DNA from: a virus
Length of the DNA: 64,000 nt
IMG/VR virus record: IMGVR_UViG_3300032291_001492
Span: 1-64,000 of that record
Direction: 5' to 3' (one strand)
The notes beneath the pieces were generated by a model, which searched no databases, was not told where the DNA came from, and was given only the letters and a program-made list of their open reading frames with translations. The translations under genes were made by a program, and so were the position numbers. Of this stretch, positions 7,745 to 16,456 are shown piece by piece. Positions within the stretch are counted from its first letter, which is position 1. Each line of letters begins with the position of its first letter.

Positions 7745-8575
7745 TTATATTCTACGCTTTACAGGCTTGCGTGATTCTGCAACCGGACTTCTAGAATTTA
7801 CACCATTGTCACCCTTTGACGGGGCAGGAGCTTTTTCTAAGTCTGCATTGTTTTGTGCAGGAGAGTTCTTGAATGATCCAGCGCCTTTAACGCTTGTCTC
7901 ACCTTTGCTGTATGCATTAGATGGAGCTTTTGGTCCTGTTGGGTTAGATTCTGCACCACCGGAGAAATTAACTGGCTTAGAATCCATTCCAGCTTGACCT
8001 GAGTTAGCTGTTACTGTTGATCTATTTTGTACGCCGTTGTCGCCATGAGTTACAGAAACTTTCTTCAATGTGATAGCTTCCATCATAGCATCTTCTTCGT
8101 CCATAGCATAACCCATTTCATTCATATCATCGTCCATTTCGCCGTCCATGTCGCTGTCCATATCATCCATGTCGCCGTCCATTTTGCCTTCTTCACCATC
8201 AGACATGATATCTTCAAATTCAGCCATCAACTGGTCTAATTTGTCTTCAATATCAGCAACACGGTCTTCTAGTTCTTCTTCACCGCCCATGTCCATACCG
8301 TCATCTTCGATATCGATAATCTCGTCATCACCTTCATCGTCAAAGTCGATTTCTTCTTCGTCTTCACCTTCGATGACACCGGATTGTTCAGCAGTGATTT
8401 CATCCATCATTTGACCGACTTGGCCTCCCATGCCTTCTTCCATTTCATCGTGCATCATGTTCTCATAGATTTCGCGGCTTTTCTCAACTACGATATCGTG
8501 AAATAATGCACGGGCTTGTTCTTCATTCTCATTAATGATTAAATCAATGAGTGTTTCAAATTTTTTGTTATCCAT
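7745..8575 (-). CDS. Acidic prohead core protein (T4 gp67/gp68 position)
   Basis: 276 residues. The first ~60 are helical (KKFETLIDLIINENEEQARA.., LFHDIVVEKS) and resemble the start of T4 gp67 (an 80-aa acidic core protein). Next comes an extremely acidic Asp/Glu/Met/Gly stretch (DEEEIDFDDEGDDE.., DGDMDDMDSDMD), then a Ser/Asn/Gly/Ala-rich tail ending in a basic KPVKRR. It sits between gp20 and gp21, the place of genes 67 and 68 in T4. The likely role is a prohead core component that is cut by gp21 and may leave acidic internal peptides. It has its own ribosome binding site (TAGGAG) and a CTAAATA box upstream. The identification rests on position and composition more than on sequence. Confidence 0.7.
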   Translation of the reverse strand: MDNKKFETLIDLIINENEEQARALFHDIVVEKSREIYENMMHDEMEEGMGGQVGQMMDEITAEQSGVIEGEDEEEIDFDDEGDDEIIDIEDDGMDMGGEEELEDRVADIEDKLDQLMAEFEDIMSDGEEGKMDGDMDDMDSDMDGEMDDDMNEMGYAMDEEDAMMEAITLKKVSVTHGDNGVQNRSTVTANSGQAGMDSKPVNFSGGAESNPTGPKAPSNAYSKGETSVKGAGSFKNSPAQNNADLEKAPAPSKGDNGVNSRSPVAESRKPVKRRI

Positions 8576-8609
8576 TGTATGTTTCTCCTAAGTAATGGCT
8601 TTGTAGAGT

Positions 8610-8616
8610 TATTTAG
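8610..8616 (-). promoter_or_regulatory. Candidate late promoter (CTAAATA)
   Basis: CTAAATA on the minus strand, 35 bases before the ATG of the acidic core protein and just past the terminator at 8628-8654. It would restart transcription for the 67-like/21/22/23 genes. Confidence 0.4.
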
Positions 8617-8627
8617 TGAGTATATGG

Positions 8628-8654
8628 AAAAACAGCACAATAAGTGCTGTTTTT
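8628..8654 (-). terminator. Bidirectional intrinsic terminator between head genes
   Basis: A perfect stem AACAGCAC / GTGCTGTT with an AATAA loop, extended by three A-T pairs, has a U-run on either strand. On the minus strand it follows the stop of the 73-aa gene by ~30 bases, so it separates portal-side transcripts from the capsid-side operon. Confidence 0.75.
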
Positions 8655-8682
8655 TTACGTTTTTGTTAAAACATATGATATT

Positions 8683-8904
8683 TTATGCAGGAGCAGCCGC
8701 GGCCTGTACACCATATTGTTCATGTACTTTTTTTAGATATTTTTGTTTTTCGTAGTTACGTACATCTAACATTTTTCTAAGTTTACGAATTTGTCTTAGT
8801 GTTAGTTTTGTTTTACGGCTTTCTTTCCATTTAGGTCTACTGTTGTCGCTTGCAACATCTTGATAGCCTTCTATAGCCGGGTCAAACATTTCCAATAATT
8901 TCAT
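8683..8904 (-). CDS. Small basic protein between gp20 and prohead core gene
   Basis: 73 residues. The start MKLLEMFDPAIEGYQDVASD is followed by a very basic middle (KWKESRKTKLTLRQIRKLRKM) and an alanine-rich end (AAAAPA). It lies directly after gp20, separated by a GATAAATA box, and is followed by a terminator, so it may form its own short transcript. Its position matches T4 gene 67, but its charge is opposite to acidic gp67, so I do not name it. The basic helix could bind DNA or the acidic core. Function unknown; the gene call is supported by placement between regulatory signals. Confidence 0.65.
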   Translation of the reverse strand: MKLLEMFDPAIEGYQDVASDNSRPKWKESRKTKLTLRQIRKLRKMLDVRNYEKQKYLKKVHEQYGVQAAAAPA

Positions 8905-8911
8905 AATATAT

Positions 8912-8919
8912 TATTTATC
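8912..8919 (-). promoter_or_regulatory. Candidate late promoter (GATAAATA)
   Basis: GATAAATA on the minus strand immediately after the gp20 stop (8920) and only 7 bases from the ATG at 8904. That is closer than expected for a promoter with a leader, so the octamer is clear but its activity is less certain than at other sites. Confidence 0.35.
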
Positions 8920-10713
8920 TTACATACCTGTTCCTGCAGGTGCGGGCATGCCTGCAGGCATATTACCAGCTTGGCCACCTGCTACAGGACCTGCAACTTC
9001 GGGTGCTTCTGCTCCAGTTTCTTGTGCGGCTGCTTCAACATCATCCGCAGTCTGTAAGTCAGTTTCCATATCACCTGCTGAAACACCAATATTACGTAAA
9101 TCACTACCTTCAGGTTCAATACTTTGATCCTTGTTATGTTCTTCACGCCATAGTCTTTCATTTTTAGTAATTTCTTCTTCACTTAATCCCAAGAAACGTT
9201 CCATAGCAAAACGCTTACTAATATATGGTATTTGTTCCATACTTTGAAACACACTAACACGTGCATTATCTAATTCACTTTGACGGTAAGCCGCAAAGTT
9301 TTGAGGTGGATTAAATTCTAAAGTGAATAAACCACTGTCAATATTAAAGCCTCTCCAACGCAAGAATAATTTAAATTCTTCGTCTAATTTTTGGCTCATG
9401 TATTTTTGTAATCGTTCGCAATATTGATTGAAACGGAACTCTTGAATCATTGCAGTTCCAACACGACCGTCACTTAATGGAGTCGTATTGTCATCAGGAC
9501 CAGTAGGTAAATATGAACTTGGAACACGTAGTCCACGTGCTAATCTATTGTTGAAATACTTCAAGTCATCAATCTCACCCAAATTCTGTCCACCAGGTAA
9601 TACTTCAACACTTGAGCCACGACCATCAGCAGTAACTGGAAAGAAGTAATCCTCGTTCATACTTAATGGATTGTATGTAGCATCGACAATTGCTGAACCA
9701 CCATGTGTTGAAGGAATACGTCTTTGATGAATTTCATTCTTGATGCGTTCAACGAATGCCATAGCTAAGTGACTTGGCATATTGCCAACATCAATCTTAA
9801 ACATTCTACGCTCTGGTGCACGTTGTACACGATAAATCAATACCGCATCTTCAAGCAATTCTTTTTGCTTGTATACTTTAAAAATGTTTTCTAAAATACT
9901 TTGTCCAAAAGGCCAAAATCTATCTAGACCTTCAGTTAAACTTAAATGTACAACATGTTTAGCATCAATAGCACTTTCACTTTGACCTAATGTAAATCTT
10001 GAACCAGTTGTATTGTATGGCATAGAAGGAACAGTATAACCACCACTTCCGCCTCCGCCGCCTGTACCACCTAATCCAGTTGCAGGATTAGCCGCAAAAT
10101 CTGTGTTTGTTTTTGTTGCTACTGTTAAGTTTTGTAAATTAATATTAATATCTTTAATAACATACTGTTCAGGCTTCTTACCTTCACTTTCATTAACAAT
10201 AACCTTAATTACTTTAGTCATATCAATCCAGTATAACTTAAAGTTTTCTGGATCTCTAACAAATACTTGATCACCGTATTTTACAGTATTACGGAATATT
10301 TTAAATATACGTGTACCAAATTCGTTTAATTTAGTCCACTGTTGTAATTGTGTTTTTAGTAATTCAACTTCATGTGGTGTGGGGTCTTCTGAATATGATA
10401 GATTAAACGGGGTATCGTTATGCTCATTCTTTTGTGTACTAAACTCTGAAATGATATCTAAACATGCATTGATTTCAGCATCAACATCCATCATTTCATA
10501 TTGATTATATCGTTCAATTCTATTTGGGTGACCTGTATAAACTTCTGGCAATCTACTCATGTAGTTTTTATAACCAAAATCACTATTATTCCATCCACCG
10601 GTGCTTGATCCATTTTGTCCTGGACTACCGTTCCATGCACCGGTATTACTATTGCCGCCGCCTATTGGACTTGAAATACCGCTTTTATTTGTGAATCGTT
10701 TTTTATATGACAT
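8920..10713 (-). CDS. 20: Portal vertex protein, T4 gp20-like
   Basis: 597 residues (T4 gp20 has 524). Recognisable portal segments include YNQYEMMDVDAEINACLDII, VHLSLTEGLDRFWPFGQSI.., YRVQRAPERRMFKIDVGNMP and LPGGQNLGEIDDLKYFNNRL, all strongly conserved in T4-like gp20. The first ~45 residues are Gly/Ser/Asn-rich, and the C-terminal ~40 are Ala/Gly/Pro-rich (QAGNMPAGMPAPAGTG), so both ends are disordered extensions. A glycine-rich insert (GGTGGGGGSGG) lies near residue 220. The product forms the dodecameric portal through which DNA is packaged. It precedes the core genes as in T4, with a GATAAATA box 12 bases upstream. The packaging genes 16 and 17 and sheath/tube genes 18 and 19 are not in this window. 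Confidence 0.93.
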   Translation of the reverse strand: MSYKKRFTNKSGISSPIGGGNSNTGAWNGSPGQNGSSTGGWNNSDFGYKNYMSRLPEVYTGHPNRIERYNQYEMMDVDAEINACLDIISEFSTQKNEHNDTPFNLSYSEDPTPHEVELLKTQLQQWTKLNEFGTRIFKIFRNTVKYGDQVFVRDPENFKLYWIDMTKVIKVIVNESEGKKPEQYVIKDININLQNLTVATKTNTDFAANPATGLGGTGGGGGSGGYTVPSMPYNTTGSRFTLGQSESAIDAKHVVHLSLTEGLDRFWPFGQSILENIFKVYKQKELLEDAVLIYRVQRAPERRMFKIDVGNMPSHLAMAFVERIKNEIHQRRIPSTHGGSAIVDATYNPLSMNEDYFFPVTADGRGSSVEVLPGGQNLGEIDDLKYFNNRLARGLRVPSSYLPTGPDDNTTPLSDGRVGTAMIQEFRFNQYCERLQKYMSQKLDEEFKLFLRWRGFNIDSGLFTLEFNPPQNFAAYRQSELDNARVSVFQSMEQIPYISKRFAMERFLGLSEEEITKNERLWREEHNKDQSIEPEGSDLRNIGVSAGDMETDLQTADDVEAAAQETGAEAPEVAGPVAGGQAGNMPAGMPAPAGTGM

Positions 10714-10725
10714 AATATTATCTAG

Positions 10726-10733
10726 TATTTATC
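10726..10733 (-). promoter_or_regulatory. Candidate late promoter (GATAAATA)
   Basis: GATAAATA on the minus strand between the tape-measure stop (10735) and the gp20 ATG (10713), with 12 bases to the start codon. Confidence 0.45.
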
Positions 10734-10734
10734 G

Positions 10735-13700
10735 TTAAACCCTTGAAGATTTTAATAACTTGTCAGAAATATTATTACCAGTTTCTAATGCAGAAAGCAT
10801 TGCATCAAATTTATCTTCCATCATTCCAAACAACTCTTCCATAATTGGCATCAAGTTATCAGATTGTTTACTAGATGGTGTTGCAGTAGTTGTTGAAGAT
10901 GCTGTGGGAAGGTCTTTCTTTACAACATCCTGCATTGATGCAGCAAAGTCAGGTATCTTGAAGTCAGGAATAACCAGCTCTTTTCCATGTAATGTTACCG
11001 GATACCCGGACATTGGGCCACTAAACACTCCACCGTTCATAGCTTGTTGAACCGGAGGACCTTTTGTGAACGTTCCCATATTTGAAGCATGTGCTGTTAC
11101 TTTGCCTAATAATTCATTCTTTAAATAGTCACTACTTTTTCTAACATCTTTTCCTGCAACTTGACTTGTTGCTAATAAATTAGCATCAGCTTCTGACAAG
11201 GGGCCACTACCTAGACCCATATTAGCTTGCATTCTATTCTTAGATTTTTCCATGTACCAAGCAACAACTTGAGATGCAATTTTAGGGTCCATTACAGCAT
11301 CAGGGTTCTTAACTAACGTATCATTACCAAAGATAGCCTGTGATGCAGCCGCATAATTATTTTTACCTGTTAATTGAATAAATCCACGACCTCTATACTT
11401 CCAACCATCACCGGCTTCTAAATTGCCCATACTTCTACCAATAGCAGTTCCTGATCCGTACATGAATTCACCCATGTTTTCTGGATTACTCTTGATCTTA
11501 TTCAATTCTTCATCTGATTTACCTGCGGCACGTGAACCAAAAATTTGACGAATGCGTTCATTACTTGTCCTAGAATAATCAAGGTTTTCTGAGATGTTTT
11601 TACCACCTGTTTCCTTCATTACATTACCCAATGTAGCTTTAATGTAATTCTCATCGGTAATACCACGTTTTTTCAGTGATTCGACAATTGAAGCAAGATT
11701 AGATTTAACGTTCTGATCTTGGGGTGGTGCTACTGTGGCTCCACCGGTAGATCCACCACCGGTAGATCCACCACCACCGGTAGATCCGCCGCCTGATCCG
11801 CCACCACTAGCGGCACCGCCGGTCACACCTGTACGCATTACTCTACTCAATGCATCAACACTTTCTTTTAATGCATTTAATGATTCTACTAAAGTCTTAG
11901 TAGATTTTGTAGATTTTTCTTCAGAATCTAACTGTTCGTCTACTATTCGTTTGGCTTCAGGACTTTCAAATGCTTTTCCAGCAACACTCCCTACTGCTTC
12001 GCCTACTTTCTCTCCGCCTTTACTACCTAGCCAACCACCAATCGCCGCGCCAATTGCAGTGCCAACTACAGGGAAAATAGCAGTTCCAATTGCAGCGCCT
12101 GCTATTGCGCCGCCTACACCTCCTGCCGCTTGTCCAGTGCCTTTGCCAATAGCCGAACCCTTTTCTGTGGCAGTGTTAGCATTTTTTAGTCCTTCAGCGG
12201 CTGTCATTACTCCAGTACCAACTGATAATACACCTGCTAAAGGTCCTGCAAATTTACTTAATACTGATAACGCACCTGCTTTTGCACCACTTGCCGCGGC
12301 TGTTGATGCGGCACCTGTTGATGCGGCACCTGTTGCGGCTGTTGATGCGGCACCTGTTGCGGCTGTTGATGCGGCACCTGTTGCGGCTGTTGATGCGGCT
12401 GTTGATGCGGCACCTGCAAGTCTTCCTTCAGCTTGTACTAAGCTACTAAATCCGCCTACTTGTCGTTTGGCTTCGGATGCTGGCATACCTTGTGCCCGTA
12501 ATGCATCGTATTTTGCTTTTTGATCAGTGGACATTCCAGTTGCAGGTTTTGGTCCTCCACTAGTTCCGCCAGCAGTGCCGGCACCGCCAGCGCCACCAAC
12601 AGTTGGTTTTGCACCACGCCCGCGCCGATCCATCAATCCACCTAATGCTTTTGCACCTGCTAACCCTGCAAGTGCGGCAGCGGCTGCTAATGCCGCACCC
12701 ATCAATGCTGTTGCGGCAATAGTTGTAGCGTTAAATCCATTCAACAAAGGATTTACAGATGCCAATAAATCATCTAATGCACCCTTTGCTTTTATCTCAG
12801 CTTCAGTTAATTTGTTTCTTGCAATTTGCGCAGGATCTTGTTCTGTCTTAGCACCAGTTTTTCCATCTTTTGGTGAACCTATATCTGCTGCCGCTTTTTG
12901 ACCGGCCTTATCTATGTCTTTACCAACTTTACTCATAGCAAAGCCAACACCGTCACCAGCAAGACCAAAGGCTTTAGCAGTAGTTTCGCTATATGCACCT
13001 GCTTGGCTTAAACTCCTGATATTGTTTTGCACACCATTAGTATAATCTTTTTGGTACTCTAATGTTACATCTTGGCCATCTCTTAATTTTTGTAAGAATT
13101 TTGCCTGATCTATTCCTAAACGTTCTTGTACAGCGTTATCTTTGGTAACTGATTCAGTTGCAATTAATGATTGAACTGCTAAAACCTGTTGTTGGTCACC
13201 GGTTGCAATTGCAGCCTCTAAAAATTTCTGATTAGCCGCTACTTGGGCACGTAACTGTGCGGCTCTTGCTGTATCACCGGCTTTTTCTGCATCAGCCGCT
13301 TCTAATGATAATGATGATTGTTTAATTCTAAACTGAAATTGAGTTTGCTCAACTGCGATTTTGTCTTTTAATTCCTTAGTACTCTTACCAGTTAATGCAC
13401 TTAATTGTAATAAATTTTCCGTGTATTCTAGTGATGCTCGTTTTAATGATCCATCACGTTTCATTTGTTCAGTAATTACAACACCACTAGCTTGTAAATT
13501 TCTAACATATTCACCTTGATTTTCAGCTAATTGTTCTTGCGAAACACCCAGTCGTTGAAATGCTTGACGTTGTTCACTGGTAACAGAAGTTAACTTAGCA
13601 AACTCTGCTACACCCTCACCTGCTGTGGCACCTAAACTTACTACACCTTTACCAGCAACCCCAACGGCTTTAGTAAACACTGAAAGATTTTCAGAGGTAA

Positions 13701-14208
13701 GACCCATGCTCCTACCCATTCTACGAACTTCTTCAGCACCAAATACACCTGCACTACCCATTTCAGATAATTCATCTGTTGCCTTTAATACATTATCTGC
13801 TTGCTTTAATGCCGCTCCTGCGGCCATGGTAACACCTTTTACCAATGCACCAACTGCCATTCCTACTATACCAAAGTTTTTACTTAAATTCCAAACAGCA
13901 GTTCCAGCCGAATCTATTCCGGAACCAAATTTACCAAAACCTTTTTCTGCACTTAAAAACGCTTTTCCTAATGAAACTACTGATGCTGTTGCCGCTGTTT
14001 CAGCTTTGGTTAGATTTTGTGTCGCAATTTCTGATTGTTTTTTTGCTTGTATTTCTGATTGAACAGCCGGGCTTAAATCATCGTATGCTTTTTGATTTTG
14101 AGCAAGTGTAGAATTCAATCTAGATGAATTACCGGTAAGGTTAGACATGACCATTGCCAGTTCATTCATGGATTCAATCAGTTGTCGATTTATTTCGTCT
14201 TGTGTCAT
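10735..14208 (-). CDS. Tape-measure-like tail protein with GH19-type peptidoglycan hydrolase domain
   Basis: 1157 residues. The N-terminal ~500 are helical and Ala/Gln/Lys-rich with hydrophobic stretches (IVGMAVGALVKGVTMAAGAA), and a second hydrophobic Ala/Gly block follows (~residues 490-520, 660-730). This is the usual look of a tape measure. An Ala/Ser/Thr repeat region lies near residues 600-640, and a Gly/Ser/Thr linker near 800-825. Residues ~845-1045 form a lysozyme/chitinase-like GH19 domain: MKETGGKNISENLDYS gives the probable catalytic Glu, and GWKYRGRGFIQLTGKNNY is the hallmark motif. The C-terminus (GVFSGPMSGYPVTLHGKEL) also fits tail length proteins. In the cell it should set tail length and locally open peptidoglycan during injection. 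T4 gp29 is only 590 residues and has no hydrolase. The next plus-strand genes encode gp26- and gp51-like hub proteins. A CTAAATA box lies at 14262-14268 on this strand. Confidence 0.75.
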   Translation of the reverse strand: MTQDEINRQLIESMNELAMVMSNLTGNSSRLNSTLAQNQKAYDDLSPAVQSEIQAKKQSEIATQNLTKAETAATASVVSLGKAFLSAEKGFGKFGSGIDSAGTAVWNLSKNFGIVGMAVGALVKGVTMAAGAALKQADNVLKATDELSEMGSAGVFGAEEVRRMGRSMGLTSENLSVFTKAVGVAGKGVVSLGATAGEGVAEFAKLTSVTSEQRQAFQRLGVSQEQLAENQGEYVRNLQASGVVITEQMKRDGSLKRASLEYTENLLQLSALTGKSTKELKDKIAVEQTQFQFRIKQSSLSLEAADAEKAGDTARAAQLRAQVAANQKFLEAAIATGDQQQVLAVQSLIATESVTKDNAVQERLGIDQAKFLQKLRDGQDVTLEYQKDYTNGVQNNIRSLSQAGAYSETTAKAFGLAGDGVGFAMSKVGKDIDKAGQKAAADIGSPKDGKTGAKTEQDPAQIARNKLTEAEIKAKGALDDLLASVNPLLNGFNATTIAATALMGAALAAAAALAGLAGAKALGGLMDRRGRGAKPTVGGAGGAGTAGGTSGGPKPATGMSTDQKAKYDALRAQGMPASEAKRQVGGFSSLVQAEGRLAGAASTAASTAATGAASTAATGAASTAATGAASTGAASTAAASGAKAGALSVLSKFAGPLAGVLSVGTGVMTAAEGLKNANTATEKGSAIGKGTGQAAGGVGGAIAGAAIGTAIFPVVGTAIGAAIGGWLGSKGGEKVGEAVGSVAGKAFESPEAKRIVDEQLDSEEKSTKSTKTLVESLNALKESVDALSRVMRTGVTGGAASGGGSGGGSTGGGGSTGGGSTGGATVAPPQDQNVKSNLASIVESLKKRGITDENYIKATLGNVMKETGGKNISENLDYSRTSNERIRQIFGSRAAGKSDEELNKIKSNPENMGEFMYGSGTAIGRSMGNLEAGDGWKYRGRGFIQLTGKNNYAAASQAIFGNDTLVKNPDAVMDPKIASQVVAWYMEKSKNRMQANMGLGSGPLSEADANLLATSQVAGKDVRKSSDYLKNELLGKVTAHASNMGTFTKGPPVQQAMNGGVFSGPMSGYPVTLHGKELVIPDFKIPDFAASMQDVVKKDLPTASSTTTATPSSKQSDNLMPIMEELFGMMEDKFDAMLSALETGNNISDKLLKSSRV
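12298..12416 (-). repeat. 24-nt tandem coding repeat (Ala/Ser/Thr/Gly linker)
   Basis: Within the tape-measure gene a 24-nt unit (plus strand GATGCGGCACCTGTTGCGGC plus TGTT) recurs about four times with partial copies, encoding the peptide AATGAAST repeated. Near-identical units point to recent slippage. The peptide is a flexible linker between hydrophobic blocks. Confidence 0.8.
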
Positions 14209-14304
14209 AGTCTATACCAATAATTTTAGGGTGCTTTTGTTGCTAATAAATAGTTGCTATATATTTAGTATTGGGTGAAAACCCTTTTTTTATCAAGGAA
14301 AAAC

Positions 14305-15132
14305 ATGATCGCAACAAACAACCCATTAAAGCAGTATTTTCGTAGACCGGCAATTTATTTAAGATTGCCCAGCGGTGGAACGGGATATCCCCCTGGAGTA
14401 GTTGATTTACCTGAGTCAGGTGAATTGCCAATATATCCAATGACTGCAATTGATGAAATTACAAGTAAAACACCAGACGCATTGTTTAGTGGAACTGCAA
14501 TTGTAGAATTAATTAAAAGTTGTATACCTGATATAAAGGACCCTTGGTCTATCAATAGTACAGATTTAGATGCTATCTTAGTAGCTATTAAATCAGCAAC
14601 ACAAGGAAATGATTTTGAAATTGAATCATCTTGTACAGCTTGTGGTGAGGCTGCGACATATGGTGTTAATCTAATAGGAATCCTAACAGGATTGAAACCC
14701 GGAGACTATTCTAAAGAATTAGAAATTGGTGATTTGAAAATTAAATTCAGACCTTTATTGTATAAAGAAATGAATGATGCAGCCAAAACACAATTCGAGA
14801 TTCAAAAGATATTTTCTAACTTAGAAGAATTACCCGAAGAGGAAAGAAATACAAAAACTCAAGAAGCTATAAAAAGTATAACTGAGATTACCATGCAATT
14901 GTTATCAAAAACAATTGAGTATATTGAAACTCCTGGATCACAAGTTGCAGAAAAAGCATTTATTTTAGATTTTTTGCATAATTGCGATAAGAACTCATAT
15001 ATCACAATTCGTGACTATCACGCAAAACTAAAAGAACAAACTGATATTAAACCATTAAAAATTAAATGCATACACTGTCAAGTAGAATATGAACAACCAT
15101 TCATATTGAATGCATCTGATTTTTTCGGATGA
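14305..15132 (+). CDS. 26: Baseplate hub protein, T4 gp26-like
   Basis: 275 residues from the ATG at 14305, chosen because AAGGAA lies 6 bases upstream. A GTG at 14275 would place the start inside the promoter/leader region. The opening NPLKQYFRRPAIYLRLPSGG and the following PESGELPIYPMTAIDEI are strongly typical of the T4 baseplate protein family containing gp26 (T4 gp26 has 208 residues). CTACG and later IKCIHCQVEY form two CxxC pairs that could bind zinc. It is the first gene of a two-gene plus-strand unit and overlaps the gp51-like start by four bases. It sits beside the tape-measure gene as in T4, where 26, 51, 27, 29, 48 and 54 cluster. In other phages this family serves as a tail assembly chaperone. 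Confidence 0.8.
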   Translation: MIATNNPLKQYFRRPAIYLRLPSGGTGYPPGVVDLPESGELPIYPMTAIDEITSKTPDALFSGTAIVELIKSCIPDIKDPWSINSTDLDAILVAIKSATQGNDFEIESSCTACGEAATYGVNLIGILTGLKPGDYSKELEIGDLKIKFRPLLYKEMNDAAKTQFEIQKIFSNLEELPEEERNTKTQEAIKSITEITMQLLSKTIEYIETPGSQVAEKAFILDFLHNCDKNSYITIRDYHAKLKEQTDIKPLKIKCIHCQVEYEQPFILNASDFFG

Positions 15133-15356
15133 GGCTTCTACACCTTGACCACGAGGGTGTAAGTAAGCTGATAGACGGAATGGAAAAAGAATGTATTGAG
15201 TTAAAGAGAAGTGCTTTATCTTTAACTTGGTACATGCGTGGTGGCGTTTCATATGAAGATGTACTAAACATGTCCATTGAGGAAAGAAAACTCATCAATG
15301 AACTAATAGAAGAAAATCTTGAAACAACTAAGAAAACGCAATTGCCATTCTTTTAA
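15129..15356 (+). CDS. Small hub-assembly protein, probably gp51-like
   Basis: 75 residues (MRLLHLDHEGVSKLIDGMEK..), helical and charged, with ALSLTWYMRGGVSYEDVLNM in the middle. It overlaps the gp26-like gene by four bases (ATGA), implying translational coupling. In T4-like phages the small gene after 26 is 51, which helps hub assembly and is not in the mature tail. Sequence recognition alone is modest, so the symbol is left blank. It ends before the hairpin-rich gene-free region. Confidence 0.6.
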   Translation: MRLLHLDHEGVSKLIDGMEKECIELKRSALSLTWYMRGGVSYEDVLNMSIEERKLINELIEENLETTKKTQLPFF

Positions 15357-15863
15357 TACGTGGTATAATAGACGCAAATATTCATTTATACTTCATTCGG
15401 GTTCACTTATAAAGACAAACTTCGTTTGTCTAAGAACTCACTTCGTTCGTTCTTACTTTTACGGTTATATATTGTTTTTAAATTATATTTTATAAAAGAT
15501 ATATTGCCGCTTGGAGAGCCATGGTAGTGCTATTCAGCACTACCAGTGGTAAAGGGAATTTGCCATGCCCATCGTCCATTGTTATCTTTTCCCCGTTTAA
15601 TTGCCTATTTCTGACACTAAACGCTACCGGTTGCTCTGTAAAGTTTACGGGACTGTAGTGAAGCTAATGTTTTTAACAATTCTTCAGCAACGCACATTCT
15701 ATAACTTAAAGATAAAGTTGTTATAGACTTGTTGAAGGTTCGCTTTGTCGATTGCCTTCTCGGTATACCCATGAATATTACTATTCATGCTTGCTCCAGA
15801 TCCGTCAGCACAGCACAATCTGTACAAACTCAAGGAGGACTGTCAAACACAGTCAGCGAATTT
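15357..15863. ncRNA. Gene-free, hairpin-rich region; candidate structured RNA
   Basis: 507 bases without a credible gene between two convergent operons, less AT-rich by eye than its surroundings. Perfect or near-perfect stems are AGACAAAC/GTTTGTCT (15412-15430, TTC loop), AAGAAC/GTTCTT (15432-15453), TGGTAGTGCT/AGCACTACCA (15522-15545, ATTC loop), TGGTAAA/TTTGCCA (15547-15565), CTATAAC/GTTATAG (15699-15726), GAAGG/CCTTC (15734-15759), CATGAATA/TATTCATG (15770-15789, TTAC loop) and GACTGT/ACAGTC (15838-15854, followed by a T-run). The first two can serve as terminators for the gp51-like transcript. The dense set from 15500 to 15860 exceeds what termination needs. I could not match it to tRNA, tmRNA, RNase P RNA or a group I intron. 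The strand is not decided. Confidence 0.5.
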
Positions 15864-16430
15864 TTATATATTAATAGTTAAAAGTTTGTTTTCAATTGAT
15901 TTTGACGTGGTGTCTGTTGAGCCTGAATATGTTTTCAGAAGATTTGTATTGAAATTAAAGAAACTGTCAAATTCCATTATGATCCAATCACCGTGTTTAA
16001 CCGATGTGTAATACATGAAATTGTCAGTCACCCATGTTAGTTTGCTTTGTACTGCAACATAGCGACCCTTACGATTAAACTTCATAAAAAGAACGTTTAA
16101 ATCTTCGGGATCGGCTACATCCATGAGTTGTTCTAGCCAGCCATCAATTACTTTGCATTCACCTGAAAGTAATAAATGAAACGGAAAATCAGCATAGAAT
16201 TTACATTCAACATTTAATTTAGAAAAAGTTTCTCCGGGAACAATATCCCCTTTAAAACTTCTAATCTGCCCTTCATGTAAGAATTCCGTTCTTGATTGAT
16301 TTTTACCACCCACATAAGCACCTGATCCAGGAGCACGGATAAAACTTTCTCCGTACTTCTCTGATAGATATTTTGCGATTTCTCGTTCGAAACCTGAACC
16401 TTTTGCTTTTTGTGGACTTGGCATACTCAT
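15864..16430 (-). CDS. PD-(D/E)XK nuclease, Holliday-junction-resolvase-like
   Basis: 188 residues. The N-terminal GSGFEREIAKYL supplies the helix-1 glutamate (Glu15/Glu17), GDIV supplies Asp62, and VECKFY supplies Glu75-x-Lys77. That is the complete active site order of PD-(D/E)XK nucleases such as Hjc-type resolvases. The middle and C-terminal parts (LMDVADPEDLNVLFMKF, YYTSVKHGDWIIMEFDSFF) are beta-rich. It is the last gene of the gp55-gp47-gp46 operon, 26 bases after gp46, which fits a role in recombination or branched-DNA resolution (T4 uses the unrelated endonuclease VII, gp49). A restriction-like or RecB-type activity cannot be excluded. Confidence 0.72.
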   Translation of the reverse strand: MSMPSPQKAKGSGFEREIAKYLSEKYGESFIRAPGSGAYVGGKNQSRTEFLHEGQIRSFKGDIVPGETFSKLNVECKFYADFPFHLLLSGECKVIDGWLEQLMDVADPEDLNVLFMKFNRKGRYVAVQSKLTWVTDNFMYYTSVKHGDWIIMEFDSFFNFNTNLLKTYSGSTDTTSKSIENKLLTINI

Positions 16431-16456
16431 ACTTATCTGTTATTTCAAATATAAAA

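Noticed and set aside
11735-12523. Plus-strand 262-codon Pro/Ala-rich frame
   Set aside because: Antisense shadow of the Gly/Ser/Ala linkers and repeats in the tape-measure gene.
15500-15860. tRNA, tmRNA, RNase P RNA or group I intron
   Set aside because: No TTCGANTC-type T-loop with paired acceptor, no tag-peptide frame, no P4 consensus and no recognisable P7/P3 core; I list it only as a structured region.
15787-16011. Plus-strand 74-codon frame entering the nuclease gene from the right
   Set aside because: It runs antisense into a gene with a complete nuclease active site and starts inside the hairpin region.
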